A DNA stretch of 64,000 nt, taken from CAWKDG01 sp963848355 (GTDB lineage: Bacteria > Actinomycetota > Acidimicrobiia > Acidimicrobiales > UBA8190). The translations under genes were made by a program, and so were the position numbers. The notes beneath the pieces were generated by a model, which was not told the origin of the DNA, searched no databases, and was given only the letters and a program-made list of their open reading frames with translations. This document shows positions 23,845 through 31,658 of this stretch, piece by piece (the stretch's first letter is position 1; every line of letters begins with the position of its first letter). The stretch spans positions 434,001 to 498,000 of the forward strand of contig CAWKDG010000012.1 of NCBI GenBank assembly GCA_963848355.1. Direction: 5' to 3'.

Positions 23845-23920
23845 GGGCCGCTAGCTCATCGGGTAGAGCAGGGGACTTTTAATCCCAAGGTGCCGGGTTC
23901 GAGCCCCGGGCGGCCCACCA
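23845..23920 (+). tRNA. tRNA-Lys (anticodon TTT)
   Basis: The 76-nt cloverleaf has a perfect 7-bp acceptor stem (GGGCCGC with GCGGCCC), D-arm GCTC/GAGC, anticodon loop CTTTTAA with anticodon TTT at positions 34-36, T-arm CCGGG-TTCGAGC-CCCGG, discriminator A and an encoded CCA end. It reads AAA and AAG lysine codons. Confidence 0.95.
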
Positions 23921-24028
23921 CTAGTTACTGACATGTCGTGCGCGGGTGGCGGGTGACTCCGGGGCGGGCGAACCGAGACTGCTTCCGATGAGCGCTTCGC
24001 CGTGGCCGAAGGGTGAGAGTCTGTAACG

Positions 24029-24673
24029 ATGGAATCGCGGTTGCTCGACGCTGTGGACGAAGGGGTCCGGCGCGACGTTGTCCGTCAGGCGCAACGGCGC
24101 CGATTCGACCGGCGCCAGGTCCTGTTTCACGAAGGAGACCCGAGCGGAGGGATGTACCTCATACAGTCAGGCTGGGTTGCCGTCCGCTTGACGACACCGC
24201 TGGGCGACGTAGCGACCGTGGCCGTGATCGGGCCCCATGAGCCGCTGGGTGAACAGTCTCTGGTCGAGGACGACGGCCGCCGTTCCACGGCAGCGGTCAG
24301 CCTCACCACGGTCGAAACCCTCTATCTGAGCCGCGAGATCTTCGACGACCTGCGGCGCCACCACCCGTCGGTCGACCGATTCCTGGCCACCCTGTTCAAT
24401 GACCGCCTGAAGCGCGTCTCGACCCGACTGGTCGAGGCTCTTTATGTGGCCGCCCCTGATCGCGTCCTGCGCAGGATCGCCGAGCTGGCCGATACCTTCG
24501 GACCCGAGGGGACCATACCGCTGACCCAGGAAGACCTGGCCAGTCTCGCGGGAACCACCCGCCCCACTGTCAACCGGGTCATTCGCCAGGCCGAGAAAGC
24601 CGGGGCCGTGCACGCCACGCGGGGCAACCTCTGCGTCGTCGACAAGGAGCTTCTCACCAGCCTGGGCCACTGA
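24029..24673 (+). CDS. Crp/Fnr-family transcriptional regulator
   Basis: A 214-residue protein with an N-terminal cyclic-nucleotide-binding-like beta-barrel (about 15-115; VLFHEGDPSGGMYLIQSGWVAV, then PLGEQSLVEDDGRRSTAAV), a dimer helix (VDRFLATLFNDRLKRVSTRL) and a C-terminal Crp-type helix-turn-helix (LTQEDLASLAGTTRPTVNRVIR, about 168-189). The cNMP pocket keeps the G-E...RS-A pattern (GEQSL, RRSTAA), so cAMP or another nucleotide may bind. There are no Cys clusters for an FNR Fe-S site. It stands alone after tRNA-Lys, and its targets are unknown. Confidence 0.88.
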   Translation: MESRLLDAVDEGVRRDVVRQAQRRRFDRRQVLFHEGDPSGGMYLIQSGWVAVRLTTPLGDVATVAVIGPHEPLGEQSLVEDDGRRSTAAVSLTTVETLYLSREIFDDLRRHHPSVDRFLATLFNDRLKRVSTRLVEALYVAAPDRVLRRIAELADTFGPEGTIPLTQEDLASLAGTTRPTVNRVIRQAEKAGAVHATRGNLCVVDKELLTSLGH

Positions 24674-24692
24674 GAGCCTGGGGAGCCATGGT

Positions 24693-25572
24693 TCAACGAC
24701 TGAATCGGGCCAGGTCATGGGGACCTCGTCCCGGGTAGCCCCCGGCGGCCTGGATCCCACCGGACCACGAGTTGAGAATCTCGACGAGTTCGCCGAGATC
24801 GTCGCCGAGGTTGGTGACGATTCGTGAGCAGGCCCGGTCGGTTGCGCTTTCCACCGCTTCGCCGCGCCGCCCGTCCCTCGTCGGTGAAGGCGCCACCGAC
24901 GATCAGGCACCGTTCCGTGAGACGCGCTTCGGCCGCGTCGAGATCGGCATCGCTCCATGCCCTCGACCGGACGTAGGTCCGCAAGGGCAGACCCCAGTAG
25001 AGTTCGGTCAGAAGGCCGATCTCGGTGGCGTCGAAGCCAGCGCTGACCCATGAGGCGGTGTGGGAGTCGCCCCGATACTCGCGCAGGAGGTCGCCGAGAC
25101 GCCACATGTCGCCGATCGGATCGCCCGGTAGACCGAGCGAAAGCACTCCGGCGTAGAGGGCACGGCCCTCGGGGCGGAGCCCCTCGTTGGCCCGCAAGAG
25201 GAGCTCAGTGGCCCGGGCCAGACCGGGGGGCCGCTCGCCCAGGATGCGGCGAAGTTGGCCGATGGCGCCAACGGTGCGAGCCTCGCAGATGGTGACGGCA
25301 TCGGTGAGCTTCCAACCGTGGGCCACGGCGGGCACGACGACACCCGGCTTGAACACGGCGAAGGCGGCGGCGACCAATTCGCCGGGAACCTGTCCCATGA
25401 CCGAGCCCCGGCTGCAGAAGTAGGCCGGCCCGTCAGGAAGGGCGACATCGCCCATCTTGGCCGGGCTGGCCCCGAAGCCGAGGCCCTCGTAGAGCGCGTG
25501 ACACTCGGGCGAGAAGTACACCTGGCCGACCACCGGCTCAAGGGCGCCGGCAACAAGGCGCTCGGCGATCAC
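24693..25572 (-). pseudogene. SCO6745-family-like gene, apparently frameshifted
   Basis: The first part (GTG 25572 onward) reads VGQVYFSPECHALYEGLGFG, CSRGSVMGQVPGELVAAAFAVF and TELYWGLPLRTYVRSRAW, matching a family of about 280-residue actinobacterial proteins named after SCO6745; function is unknown. Near 24862 the frame leaves the family sequence. The adjacent frame then supplies the expected end, GEAVESATDRACSRIVTNLGDD and WSGGIQAAGGYPG, stopping at 24693. Removing one base from the CC at 24862-24863 restores a continuous protein. This is either a real +1 mutation or a sequencing error. Confidence 0.75.
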
Positions 25573-25608
25573 GACCTTGCTCTTCTCTTCGGGGGACGTG
25601 GCAATGAA

Positions 25609-25614
25609 TAGTGT
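25609..25614 (+). promoter_or_regulatory. -10 box for the VOC gene (leaderless)
   Basis: TAGTGT is followed by GAGGTC and then the ATG at 25621, so the predicted transcription start is the A of the start codon. There is no purine-rich ribosome-binding site. Confidence 0.5.
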
Positions 25615-25620
25615 GAGGTC

Positions 25621-25992
25621 ATGCTCGATCATCTTTCCATCCAATGCACCGATGTGGCGGCCAGCGCCGCCTTCTACGACGCTGTCCTCGCTCCACTGGG
25701 CGGAGGGCGGGTCATGGACTTGGGGGACGTCATCGGTTACGGAGTAGAGCCGAATGCGGACTTCTGGATCGCTCCCCGTGACACCGGTGACGGCTTCCGT
25801 GAGTCCCACATCGCGTTCACCGCCGCCGACCGCGCCGCCGTCCAGGCCTTCTTCGACGCGGGGGTGACAACTGGCGCAGAGGTGTTGCATCCTCCCCAAT
25901 TGTGGCCTCAATACCATCCCGACTACTACGGTGCCTTCCTTCGCGATCCAGACGGCAATAACGTCGAGGCCGTCAGCCACGGGCCTGCATAG
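25621..25992 (+). CDS. VOC-family (glyoxalase/bleomycin-resistance fold) protein
   Basis: A 123-residue single VOC module: LDHLSIQCTDVAASAAFYDAVLAPLG at the N-terminus with the first metal-ligand position (His4), SHIAFTAADRAAVQAFF in the middle with a second His, and the typical end GAFLRDPDGNNVEAVSH with Glu as the last ligand. VOC proteins include dioxygenases, lyases and resistance proteins; the substrate is unknown. It is divergent from the SCO6745-like gene, so shared regulation is possible. Confidence 0.85.
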   Translation: MLDHLSIQCTDVAASAAFYDAVLAPLGGGRVMDLGDVIGYGVEPNADFWIAPRDTGDGFRESHIAFTAADRAAVQAFFDAGVTTGAEVLHPPQLWPQYHPDYYGAFLRDPDGNNVEAVSHGPA

Positions 25993-26030
25993 CCCCTGCC
26001 CGTCAGCATCCCCCTGACCGGGCGTCGGCG

Positions 26031-27011
26031 TCAGTAAGAGGTGATGGTGCTGGTCGTCCCCATCACGATGACCGGGTTCTGAGCCGGTTGCAACCAGTCG
26101 AGAACGCTGTCCAACTCGCCGACAGGCAGGCTTACACAACCATCGGTCGGACCCCCGACATCGGCATGGAGGAAAATGGCCGAGCCCAGGCCGGGAACCC
26201 GGCCGGCGTTGTAGTTGATCACGGCGAACGAGGGGTACGCCTGGATTTCGGTCCACAGGGCCTCGGACGAGCCGTTGTCGAAGGGCGGATGGCTCTCGGC
26301 GCACGGTACCGCTTGAAAGGTGTTGTACGTGGGTGACGACGAATCCTCGTCCCACCAGTCACCACAGACGAGTTGGCGGTACGCGTAGTGCACACCCGGG
26401 TTCGGGGCGTTCCCGAACATCGTCGACTGGAAACCGAAGAGGCCGGCGGGCGTCGATCCGTCGCCCTCGTGTTTGTCAGTGTTCAACCCGGTGTAGCCGA
26501 GGCGCGCCGTCCAAGGGCCGTGCACCACGTTCCAACAAGAGCCGGAGAGCTGCCACGCCGTGAGCGTGGCCGATGTCACGCCGTACCCCGGCGCCTCGAC
26601 GGTCACGATCTGATCGGCGCCGCTGGTGGTGGCGAGATGGGCGGGAAGAGCCGACGCACAGGTCGTCGGGGGTGGCGGCGGAGCGACGGTCGTCGGGACC
26701 GCCGCTCGAATTTCGGTCGTCGTGGTCGTCCGAGGTGGCTCCGTCGTGGCGACGGTGGTCGATGGCGGCGGTTGCGTCGTCGAACTCGTTGTGGTGGGAA
26801 ATGTCGCGGTGGCCACAGACCTTGGGGCGATGGACGTGGCCTGCGCAGAGATGGAGGTCCTCCGTCCTTCCGGGGCGCCTCCGGAGGTCATGGCGACGGC
26901 CGACGCCGTGCCCAGCACGGAGGCGAGGAACGCGACGGCGAGGATGCTGACGAGGCGATGGCGCCGGGGGAGATCGAAGTGGAAACGGTGACCAGGAGAC
27001 CGGGGGCCCAT
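26031..27011 (-). CDS. Secreted L,D-transpeptidase (YkuD-like)
   Basis: A 326-residue protein. An N-terminal signal or anchor (VSILAVAFLASVLGTASAVA, about 21-40) leads into a long Thr/Pro-rich linker (about 60-120), then a YkuD-like domain with ARLGYTGLNTDKHEGDGSTPAG and the catalytic HADVGGPTDGCVSLP, holding His and Cys. L,D-transpeptidases form 3-3 peptidoglycan crosslinks and are abundant in actinobacteria. The linker would span the wall. Thr-Asp precedes Gly-Cys where Ser is more usual, a mild departure. ATG 27011 is chosen over an upstream TTG. Confidence 0.82.
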   Translation of the reverse strand: MGPRSPGHRFHFDLPRRHRLVSILAVAFLASVLGTASAVAMTSGGAPEGRRTSISAQATSIAPRSVATATFPTTTSSTTQPPPSTTVATTEPPRTTTTTEIRAAVPTTVAPPPPPTTCASALPAHLATTSGADQIVTVEAPGYGVTSATLTAWQLSGSCWNVVHGPWTARLGYTGLNTDKHEGDGSTPAGLFGFQSTMFGNAPNPGVHYAYRQLVCGDWWDEDSSSPTYNTFQAVPCAESHPPFDNGSSEALWTEIQAYPSFAVINYNAGRVPGLGSAIFLHADVGGPTDGCVSLPVGELDSVLDWLQPAQNPVIVMGTTSTITSY

Positions 27012-27059
27012 ATGCGACAACCGTTACCCAGTGGCGACCCGTCCATACCCCCGCTCGGG

Positions 27060-27626
27060 CTATGGCTGAAGATTGTGCGACCTGAGTGCCGTCACCCACG
27101 TGTCGAGGCCGGGTACGGCCAATCCCGGCACCTTTCCCGCCTCGTCTGCTCGACGGAGGACGATCGCCGTCGCGCAGAGAGGCTCGCTCTCGAAGTCCCG
27201 AACCTCGTCGACGGACATGTCACCACCCTGGCGCTCGAGACTGATGGTGCTCCCACCGTCGAGCCCCTCTCGGTAGAGGGGATCCGTGGTCACGAGGTAC
27301 CGCTTGGCCGGGACGTGCAGGCGCACGAGCTCGGCGACCTTTTCACCGAGGATCGGACGCACGACGGCGGCGGCCACGGTGGCGTGGGCCTCATCCCGGA
27401 AGGGCGGGAGCATATGGCCGATGTCGTGGACGAGTCCGGCTATCTGGAGCTCCACGTCGTCGGGATGCGACCGGCGCAGGATCTCCGCCGTCTGGAGGCC
27501 GTGCTCGAGCAGGTCGTGAGGAGCGCCCGACTCGACCGTCAGATCGAAGGCTTTGCTCGACCGCAGGATGTCGACGATCTCGTCGAGCGAAGGCGCCGCG
27601 TTCTCGTCGACGCTGATCTCGGCCAC
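27060..27626 (-). CDS. PhnZ-like HD-domain protein (possible mixed-valent di-iron oxygenase)
   Basis: A 188-residue HD protein. Candidate metal ligands His42 (LEHGLQTA), His67-Asp68 (LVHDIGH), His81, His104 and Asp161 have nearly the spacing I recall for PhnZ (His34, His58-Asp59, His80, His104, Asp161). The AKRYL...DPLY and SLERQGGDMS segments are typical of PhnZ/TmpB relatives, which oxidatively cleave C-P or C-C bonds rather than hydrolyse phosphates. No phosphonate genes lie nearby, so the substrate is open. It is divergent from the zincin gene, with about 50 bp between. Confidence 0.78.
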   Translation of the reverse strand: MAEISVDENAAPSLDEIVDILRSSKAFDLTVESGAPHDLLEHGLQTAEILRRSHPDDVELQIAGLVHDIGHMLPPFRDEAHATVAAAVVRPILGEKVAELVRLHVPAKRYLVTTDPLYREGLDGGSTISLERQGGDMSVDEVRDFESEPLCATAIVLRRADEAGKVPGLAVPGLDTWVTALRSHNLQP

Positions 27627-27663
27627 GACCTCATCTTCTCAGGCTCCGGCCGGCGGCGCACGG

Positions 27664-27669
27664 TACGGT
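27664..27669 (+). promoter_or_regulatory. -10 box for the zincin-like gene (leaderless)
   Basis: TACGGT, six bases (GCGACG), then GTG at 27676. The conserved protein begins exactly there, supporting a leaderless mRNA. Confidence 0.5.
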
Positions 27670-27675
27670 GCGACG

Positions 27676-28023
27676 GTGTTCACCGTGACGCGCCAGCGCT
27701 TCGAGGAACTCGTCGCCGACGCGCTCGATTCGCTTCCACCCGACCTCGGAGCCCAGATGGACAATGTCGCCGTGCTCGTTGAGGCCCGGGCTGACGGACC
27801 CGCCCTCTTCGGGCTCTACCAGGGGATCCCCCTGACGAGCCGGGGTCCGAGCAGCTACCGGTGGGTGATGCCCGACCGCATCACCCTGTACCAGGACACG
27901 ATCTGCAGCGTCTGTTCTTCGGAGGCCGAAGTCGTGACTCAGGTGCGCAAGACCATCATTCACGAGGTGGCCCACCACTTCGGGATCAGCGATCCCCGAC
28001 TCGAGGAGCTGGGCTGGGCCTGA
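27676..28023 (+). CDS. Zincin-like metallopeptidase family protein
   Basis: A 115-residue protein of the small actinobacterial metallopeptidase family (DUF1025/zincin-like). It has TRQRFEELVADALDSLP at the start, the conserved LFGLYQGIPLTSRG and PDRITLYQDTIC, and the HEVAHHFG zinc motif (HExxH, residues 96-100) with Asp106 as a possible third ligand. Four nearby cysteines (77, 80) and serines make a CxxC pair. Proteolytic activity is inferred from the motif; the substrate is unknown. GTG 27676 is chosen over an upstream extension of low-complexity sequence. Confidence 0.85.
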   Translation: MFTVTRQRFEELVADALDSLPPDLGAQMDNVAVLVEARADGPALFGLYQGIPLTSRGPSSYRWVMPDRITLYQDTICSVCSSEAEVVTQVRKTIIHEVAHHFGISDPRLEELGWA

Positions 28024-28128
28024 AGGCCGTACCTGCCATGCATTCGCCGCCGCCGCGAATTGTGTATTCCGAGTTTTTCGTAAGGGCACCCATCTTCAGG
28101 GAGGCGCCGTGGGTGTCGATACCCGACT

Positions 28129-30108
28129 GTGGGCAGGGACAATTCATCGATTGAGCGCCCGGATCGTGCGAGCGCCCCTGAGCCGACTCCGGCGCCCGAC
28201 GGAAAGACCACTGCTCTGTGCGGGGTACCGGCAACCCAAACATCGCGCGGCCTCGCCCCGATCCTCCTCGCCTACGCCGTGAGTCCGGCGGCGTTCGCCA
28301 TCGTCGTCGTCCTCAGACATCTCGGATTGGTGGCCCGGCTCTCGATCTGGGCCTACTTGGCCGTTCTGGTTCTGGCTCCGGCATTGAGCTTTCTGGTCGA
28401 GCCGTGGCGGGAGACGGGGCCGGGATCCATCCGGATCCACGTCCGTTTTGCCATCCATATCGCCGCTGTGACCATCGTGATCTACATGACGGGCTGGGGT
28501 CCCGTGTTGCTCATGACCTATGCCTTCGTCGTCCTTGAGGACATGGAGGCGTGTGGCGCGGCCGTATGGCGGGCGATGATGGTCTGGGCGCTTGCCGGCA
28601 TCACCGTCGGTCAGGTCTTGGTGTGGGAAGGCTGGGCCCCCTCTTTTCTCGATCGGAGTCAGGGTCTGGGCGTCGGCGTTCTCGGAATCATCGCCCTCGC
28701 CATGGTCATCCGGATGGCCGGAGCCACGGGATTGAAGAAGGAGCACGCCGAGGAGCTCCTCGGTCATCAGGTACTGCACGACATGCTCACCGGGTTGCCC
28801 AATCGATCGTGCTTCTACGACAGAACAGACCAGGCCATGCGTCAGGGAGCTCGGGACGGCTCGAACAGCGCCGTCATGCTGTTCGATTTGGACCGCTTCA
28901 AGGAGATCAACGACACCTTGGGTCACAAGTACGGTGACCGAGTCCTCTCGGAGGTGGGTCCGAGGATCAATCAGATTCTCCGGGATGCGGACACGGTCGC
29001 CCGCCTGGGTGGCGACGAGTTCTGCGTCCTCCTTCCACGCGTCAACGGCCTGAGCGATGCGCTCGAGGTGGCGCAGAGGATCATCGCCGTTCTCGGGGAG
29101 CCACTCGAGATCGATGGCATGGTCCTCGGCATCGAAGCCAGTTGTGGTATCGCCATGGCACCCGATGACGGGGACAACGCCGACCTGCTCCTGCAGCGGG
29201 CTGACGTCGCCATGTACGTGGCCAAGGACTCGAACGTGAACGTGGTGGCCTATACGGACGAGCTCAACGTCAACACTCCGAGACGGCTCACCCTCCTGGG
29301 AGACCTCAGAACGGCCATTGCCGAAGATCAGCTTGTCCTGCACTATCAGCCCAAAGCGAACCTGCAGACCGGAGCGACCCGAGGGGTGGAGGCGCTGGTG
29401 CGCTGGCAACACCCCACCCTCGGGCTCCTCCCGCCGGGTGAGTTCATCCCGGTGGCCGAGCACACAGGACTCATCAAGCCCCTCACCACTTGGGTCCTCA
29501 CCACCGCTTTGAGCCAGTGCCGGCGGTGGCTGGACGAGACCCGCACCCGGGGCTGGCCCGAACTGTCGATGGCCATCAATCTCTCGACCCGCAGCCTGCT
29601 CGACGACGGGTTCCCCGACGAGGTCGAAGCGGCTCTCGACCGATGGGACATCCCCGCCCATCTGCTCGAGCTCGAGATCACGGAAAGCGCGATCATGACC
29701 GATCCGCTGAGGGCACGGCGCCTGTTGACGGAACTGGCGGAACTGGGCGTGAGGATCGCCATCGACGATTTCGGGACCGGATACTCGTCGTTGGCATACC
29801 TGAAGGACCTCCCCGTCAATCAGCTCAAGATCGACCAGTCCTTCGTCCAACACATGCACGAGGACCTGAACGACGCCATCATCGTGCGCTCAGTGGTCGA
29901 CCTCGGCCATAACCTCGGCCTGCAAATCGTGGCCGAGGGGGTCGAGGACCGCGCCACGTGGGACCAACTCGCCCAACTTGGCTGCGACGACGCACAGGGG
30001 TACTTCCTGGCCAAGCCGATGGCTCCGGGGGCGCTCATGTCATGGCTGGAGACGCCCGGACCTCCGGTTGCCACGGGGATCAGCTCCGCCAACCGGGTCG
30101 AGGCCTGA
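28129..30108 (+). CDS. Membrane-bound GGDEF-EAL protein (c-di-GMP synthesis and/or breakdown)
   Basis: A 659-residue protein with five to six N-terminal membrane helices (about 42-200). The GGDEF domain (about 215-385) has an intact ARLGGDEF active site near residue 294 and an upstream RDAD inhibitory I-site at the proper five-residue distance. The EAL domain (about 400-640) has EALVRW at about 421, NLSTRSL, EITESAI, DDFGTGYSSL and AEGVE all intact. Both activities may be present, so its net role is unclear. The window also encodes an RsiG-like c-di-GMP receptor. GTG 28129 is the likely start, but with weak evidence. Confidence 0.93.
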   Translation: MGRDNSSIERPDRASAPEPTPAPDGKTTALCGVPATQTSRGLAPILLAYAVSPAAFAIVVVLRHLGLVARLSIWAYLAVLVLAPALSFLVEPWRETGPGSIRIHVRFAIHIAAVTIVIYMTGWGPVLLMTYAFVVLEDMEACGAAVWRAMMVWALAGITVGQVLVWEGWAPSFLDRSQGLGVGVLGIIALAMVIRMAGATGLKKEHAEELLGHQVLHDMLTGLPNRSCFYDRTDQAMRQGARDGSNSAVMLFDLDRFKEINDTLGHKYGDRVLSEVGPRINQILRDADTVARLGGDEFCVLLPRVNGLSDALEVAQRIIAVLGEPLEIDGMVLGIEASCGIAMAPDDGDNADLLLQRADVAMYVAKDSNVNVVAYTDELNVNTPRRLTLLGDLRTAIAEDQLVLHYQPKANLQTGATRGVEALVRWQHPTLGLLPPGEFIPVAEHTGLIKPLTTWVLTTALSQCRRWLDETRTRGWPELSMAINLSTRSLLDDGFPDEVEAALDRWDIPAHLLELEITESAIMTDPLRARRLLTELAELGVRIAIDDFGTGYSSLAYLKDLPVNQLKIDQSFVQHMHEDLNDAIIVRSVVDLGHNLGLQIVAEGVEDRATWDQLAQLGCDDAQGYFLAKPMAPGALMSWLETPGPPVATGISSANRVEA

Positions 30109-30116
30109 GAACAGGC
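30103..30116. terminator. Small hairpin at the GGDEF-EAL gene end
   Basis: GCCTG-AGAA-CAGGC spans the stop codon of the GGDEF-EAL gene and sits 41 bp from the end of convergent lsr2. The stem is only 5 bp with no T-run, so it is a weak candidate. Confidence 0.25.
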
Positions 30117-30156
30117 TCTGCTCGTTCCGTTCGAAGAGCGCACTCCGATCGCCGTC

Positions 30157-30519
30157 TTACTTGGACGCCTTCCGCCAACGCTCGACCACCTCGTTGGAGA
30201 TCCGGCCGCGTGGGGCGACCTTGATCCGATTCGCCTTGGCCCAGGCGCGCACCTCGGTGCGGTCGTAACCCTCCGAGCGACGAGCCGGCCCGCGACGCCC
30301 TGACGAGCCCTTGGCGGCGCGGCGCGCCGCCGGCGCCCGACGAGCCGTTCGGGAGCGGTCGATATACGGCCGCAACGTCCGGCGAAGCTCGCTGGCGTTC
30401 GATTTGGACAGATCGATCTCGTAGTTCTTCCCGTCGAGGGCGAACTTGACTGTCTCGGACGCTTCGGTCCCATCGAAATCATCGATGAGCGAAACAGTCA
30501 CTTCTTCAATCCTTGCCAC
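30157..30519 (-). CDS. lsr2: Lsr2-family nucleoid-associated protein
   Basis: Lsr2 is the actinobacterial H-NS counterpart, which bridges AT-rich DNA and silences acquired genes. The 120-residue protein has the N-terminal dimerisation domain (LIDDFDGTEASETVKFALDGKNYEIDLS, about 11-38), a basic Ala/Arg linker, and the C-terminal DNA-binding domain with RAWAKANRIKVAPRGRISNEVVERW. The AT-hook-like Arg104-Gly-Arg106 inserts into the minor groove. It is transcribed alone from an unusually AT-rich upstream region (30,520-30,660), consistent with self-regulation. Confidence 0.93.
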   Translation of the reverse strand: MARIEEVTVSLIDDFDGTEASETVKFALDGKNYEIDLSKSNASELRRTLRPYIDRSRTARRAPAARRAAKGSSGRRGPARRSEGYDRTEVRAWAKANRIKVAPRGRISNEVVERWRKASK

Positions 30520-30620
30520 TGTGTCTCCCCTTCCCTACTGATAAACGAGAACCATGGACTGTAACCGTCCGGAAGAAGAATATAAAACTCGCTGCTCGGT
30601 GAGCGATTGCCGATAACGCG

Positions 30621-30646
30621 AAAAAGAGCCCTTTGGCAGGCTTTAT
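30621..30646 (-). terminator. Intrinsic terminator after the LLM oxidoreductase gene
   Basis: On the minus strand AAAGCC and GGCT-C-TTT form an imperfect stem around about eight bases, and a T5 run follows at 30625-30621. It lies 17 bp past the oxidoreductase stop and upstream of the lsr2 promoter region. Confidence 0.5.
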
Positions 30647-30662
30647 TGTACCCTCTTACCCT

Positions 30663-31583
30663 TCAGGCAAACATCTGGCCTATTCGGCGAACGGCGTCCG
30701 GTCCCGATGTGGGCATGTTGAAGATGAAGTAGTCCACTCCAGCCGAACGCAGTTCTTCCAACTGCTCGAGAATCTCCTCTTCGCGTCCGACGTTGAAACC
30801 ACTCTCTTCGCCCACGGCGTCGCGGAGAAATGCCCTGGTGGCAACCGTCTCGTCCTCCGAATCAGTGAGGACGAGCGTGCTCAGACGCGACACGGTGACC
30901 TCCGTTGGATCACGTCCTTCGGACTCACAATGACGACGGAGGACGTCGACCTTGCGACGGATCGTCGCCAGGTCGCCGATGACGTTGCAGAAGTCTGCGT
31001 ACCGGGCGACGAGCCGCAGTGTGCGCTTCTCGCCTCCTCCGCCGATCAGGATGGGCGGACCTCCCGGCTGCATCGGTGGCGGAACGTTCCAGGCGTCATT
31101 GGTCCGGAAATAGCGGCCGGTAAAGGTCGGGCGTTCGTCACGGAACATCGCCCGGCAGATGCGGACGGCCTCCTCCAGCCGATCGAGTCGATCACCGTCG
31201 GATGGATAGTCGACACCGAGACCGTCGTGCTCGACGTCGTACCATGCGGCCCCGATACCGAGGATCGCCCGTCCACCGGTGATGACATCGAGCGTCGTGA
31301 CGGTCTTGGCCAGGATCGCCGGGTTGCGGTAGGTGACACCGGTCACGAGCGTGCCCAGTTTGACCCTGCTGGTACGGGCGCCGATCGCACCGAGCAGTGT
31401 GTACGCCTCCAGCATCGGTTGCGACGGGCCCCCGAGGGCGGGGAGCTGGTAGAAGTGGTCCATCACCCACACCGAGTCGAATCCCGATTCCTCGGCGGCC
31501 CGGGCCCGGTCGACGATCTGCTCGAACATCTGCCCGTCAGGAGTGCCGAAGGTGAAATTGGGGATCTGCAAGCCGACTTTCAT
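30663..31583 (-). CDS. LLM-class (luciferase-like) F420-dependent oxidoreductase
   Basis: A 306-residue TIM-barrel flavin/F420 enzyme. It starts MKVGLQIPNF, has GFDSVWVMDHF (about 34-44), KLGTLVTGVTYRNPAILAKTVTTLD (about 75-99), GIGAAWYDVEHDGLGVDYP (about 109-127), and PILIGGGGEKRTLRLVARYAD (about 177-197). These match F420-dependent members of the bacterial luciferase superfamily common in actinobacteria. The substrate is unknown. It lies 75 bp downstream of the cyclase-family hydrolase on the same strand and may be cotranscribed. Confidence 0.87.
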   Translation of the reverse strand: MKVGLQIPNFTFGTPDGQMFEQIVDRARAAEESGFDSVWVMDHFYQLPALGGPSQPMLEAYTLLGAIGARTSRVKLGTLVTGVTYRNPAILAKTVTTLDVITGGRAILGIGAAWYDVEHDGLGVDYPSDGDRLDRLEEAVRICRAMFRDERPTFTGRYFRTNDAWNVPPPMQPGGPPILIGGGGEKRTLRLVARYADFCNVIGDLATIRRKVDVLRRHCESEGRDPTEVTVSRLSTLVLTDSEDETVATRAFLRDAVGEESGFNVGREEEILEQLEELRSAGVDYFIFNMPTSGPDAVRRIGQMFA

Positions 31584-31658
31584 GGCCGCATCATGGTCGG
31601 CGCTACGCGCCGCTGTCGAGCGGTGGGGCCCAACTCCCTCATTGACGGAGAGGACTCC

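Noticed and set aside
23845..23920. tRNA-Lys as an integration site for a genomic island
   Set aside because: No integrase or second copy of the tRNA end was seen nearby; flanking genes are ordinary chromosomal types.
25633..26355. Upstream extension of the SCO6745-like frame to 26355
   Set aside because: This part runs antisense through the VOC gene and the end of the transpeptidase gene and has no homology; the conserved protein begins near 25,572.
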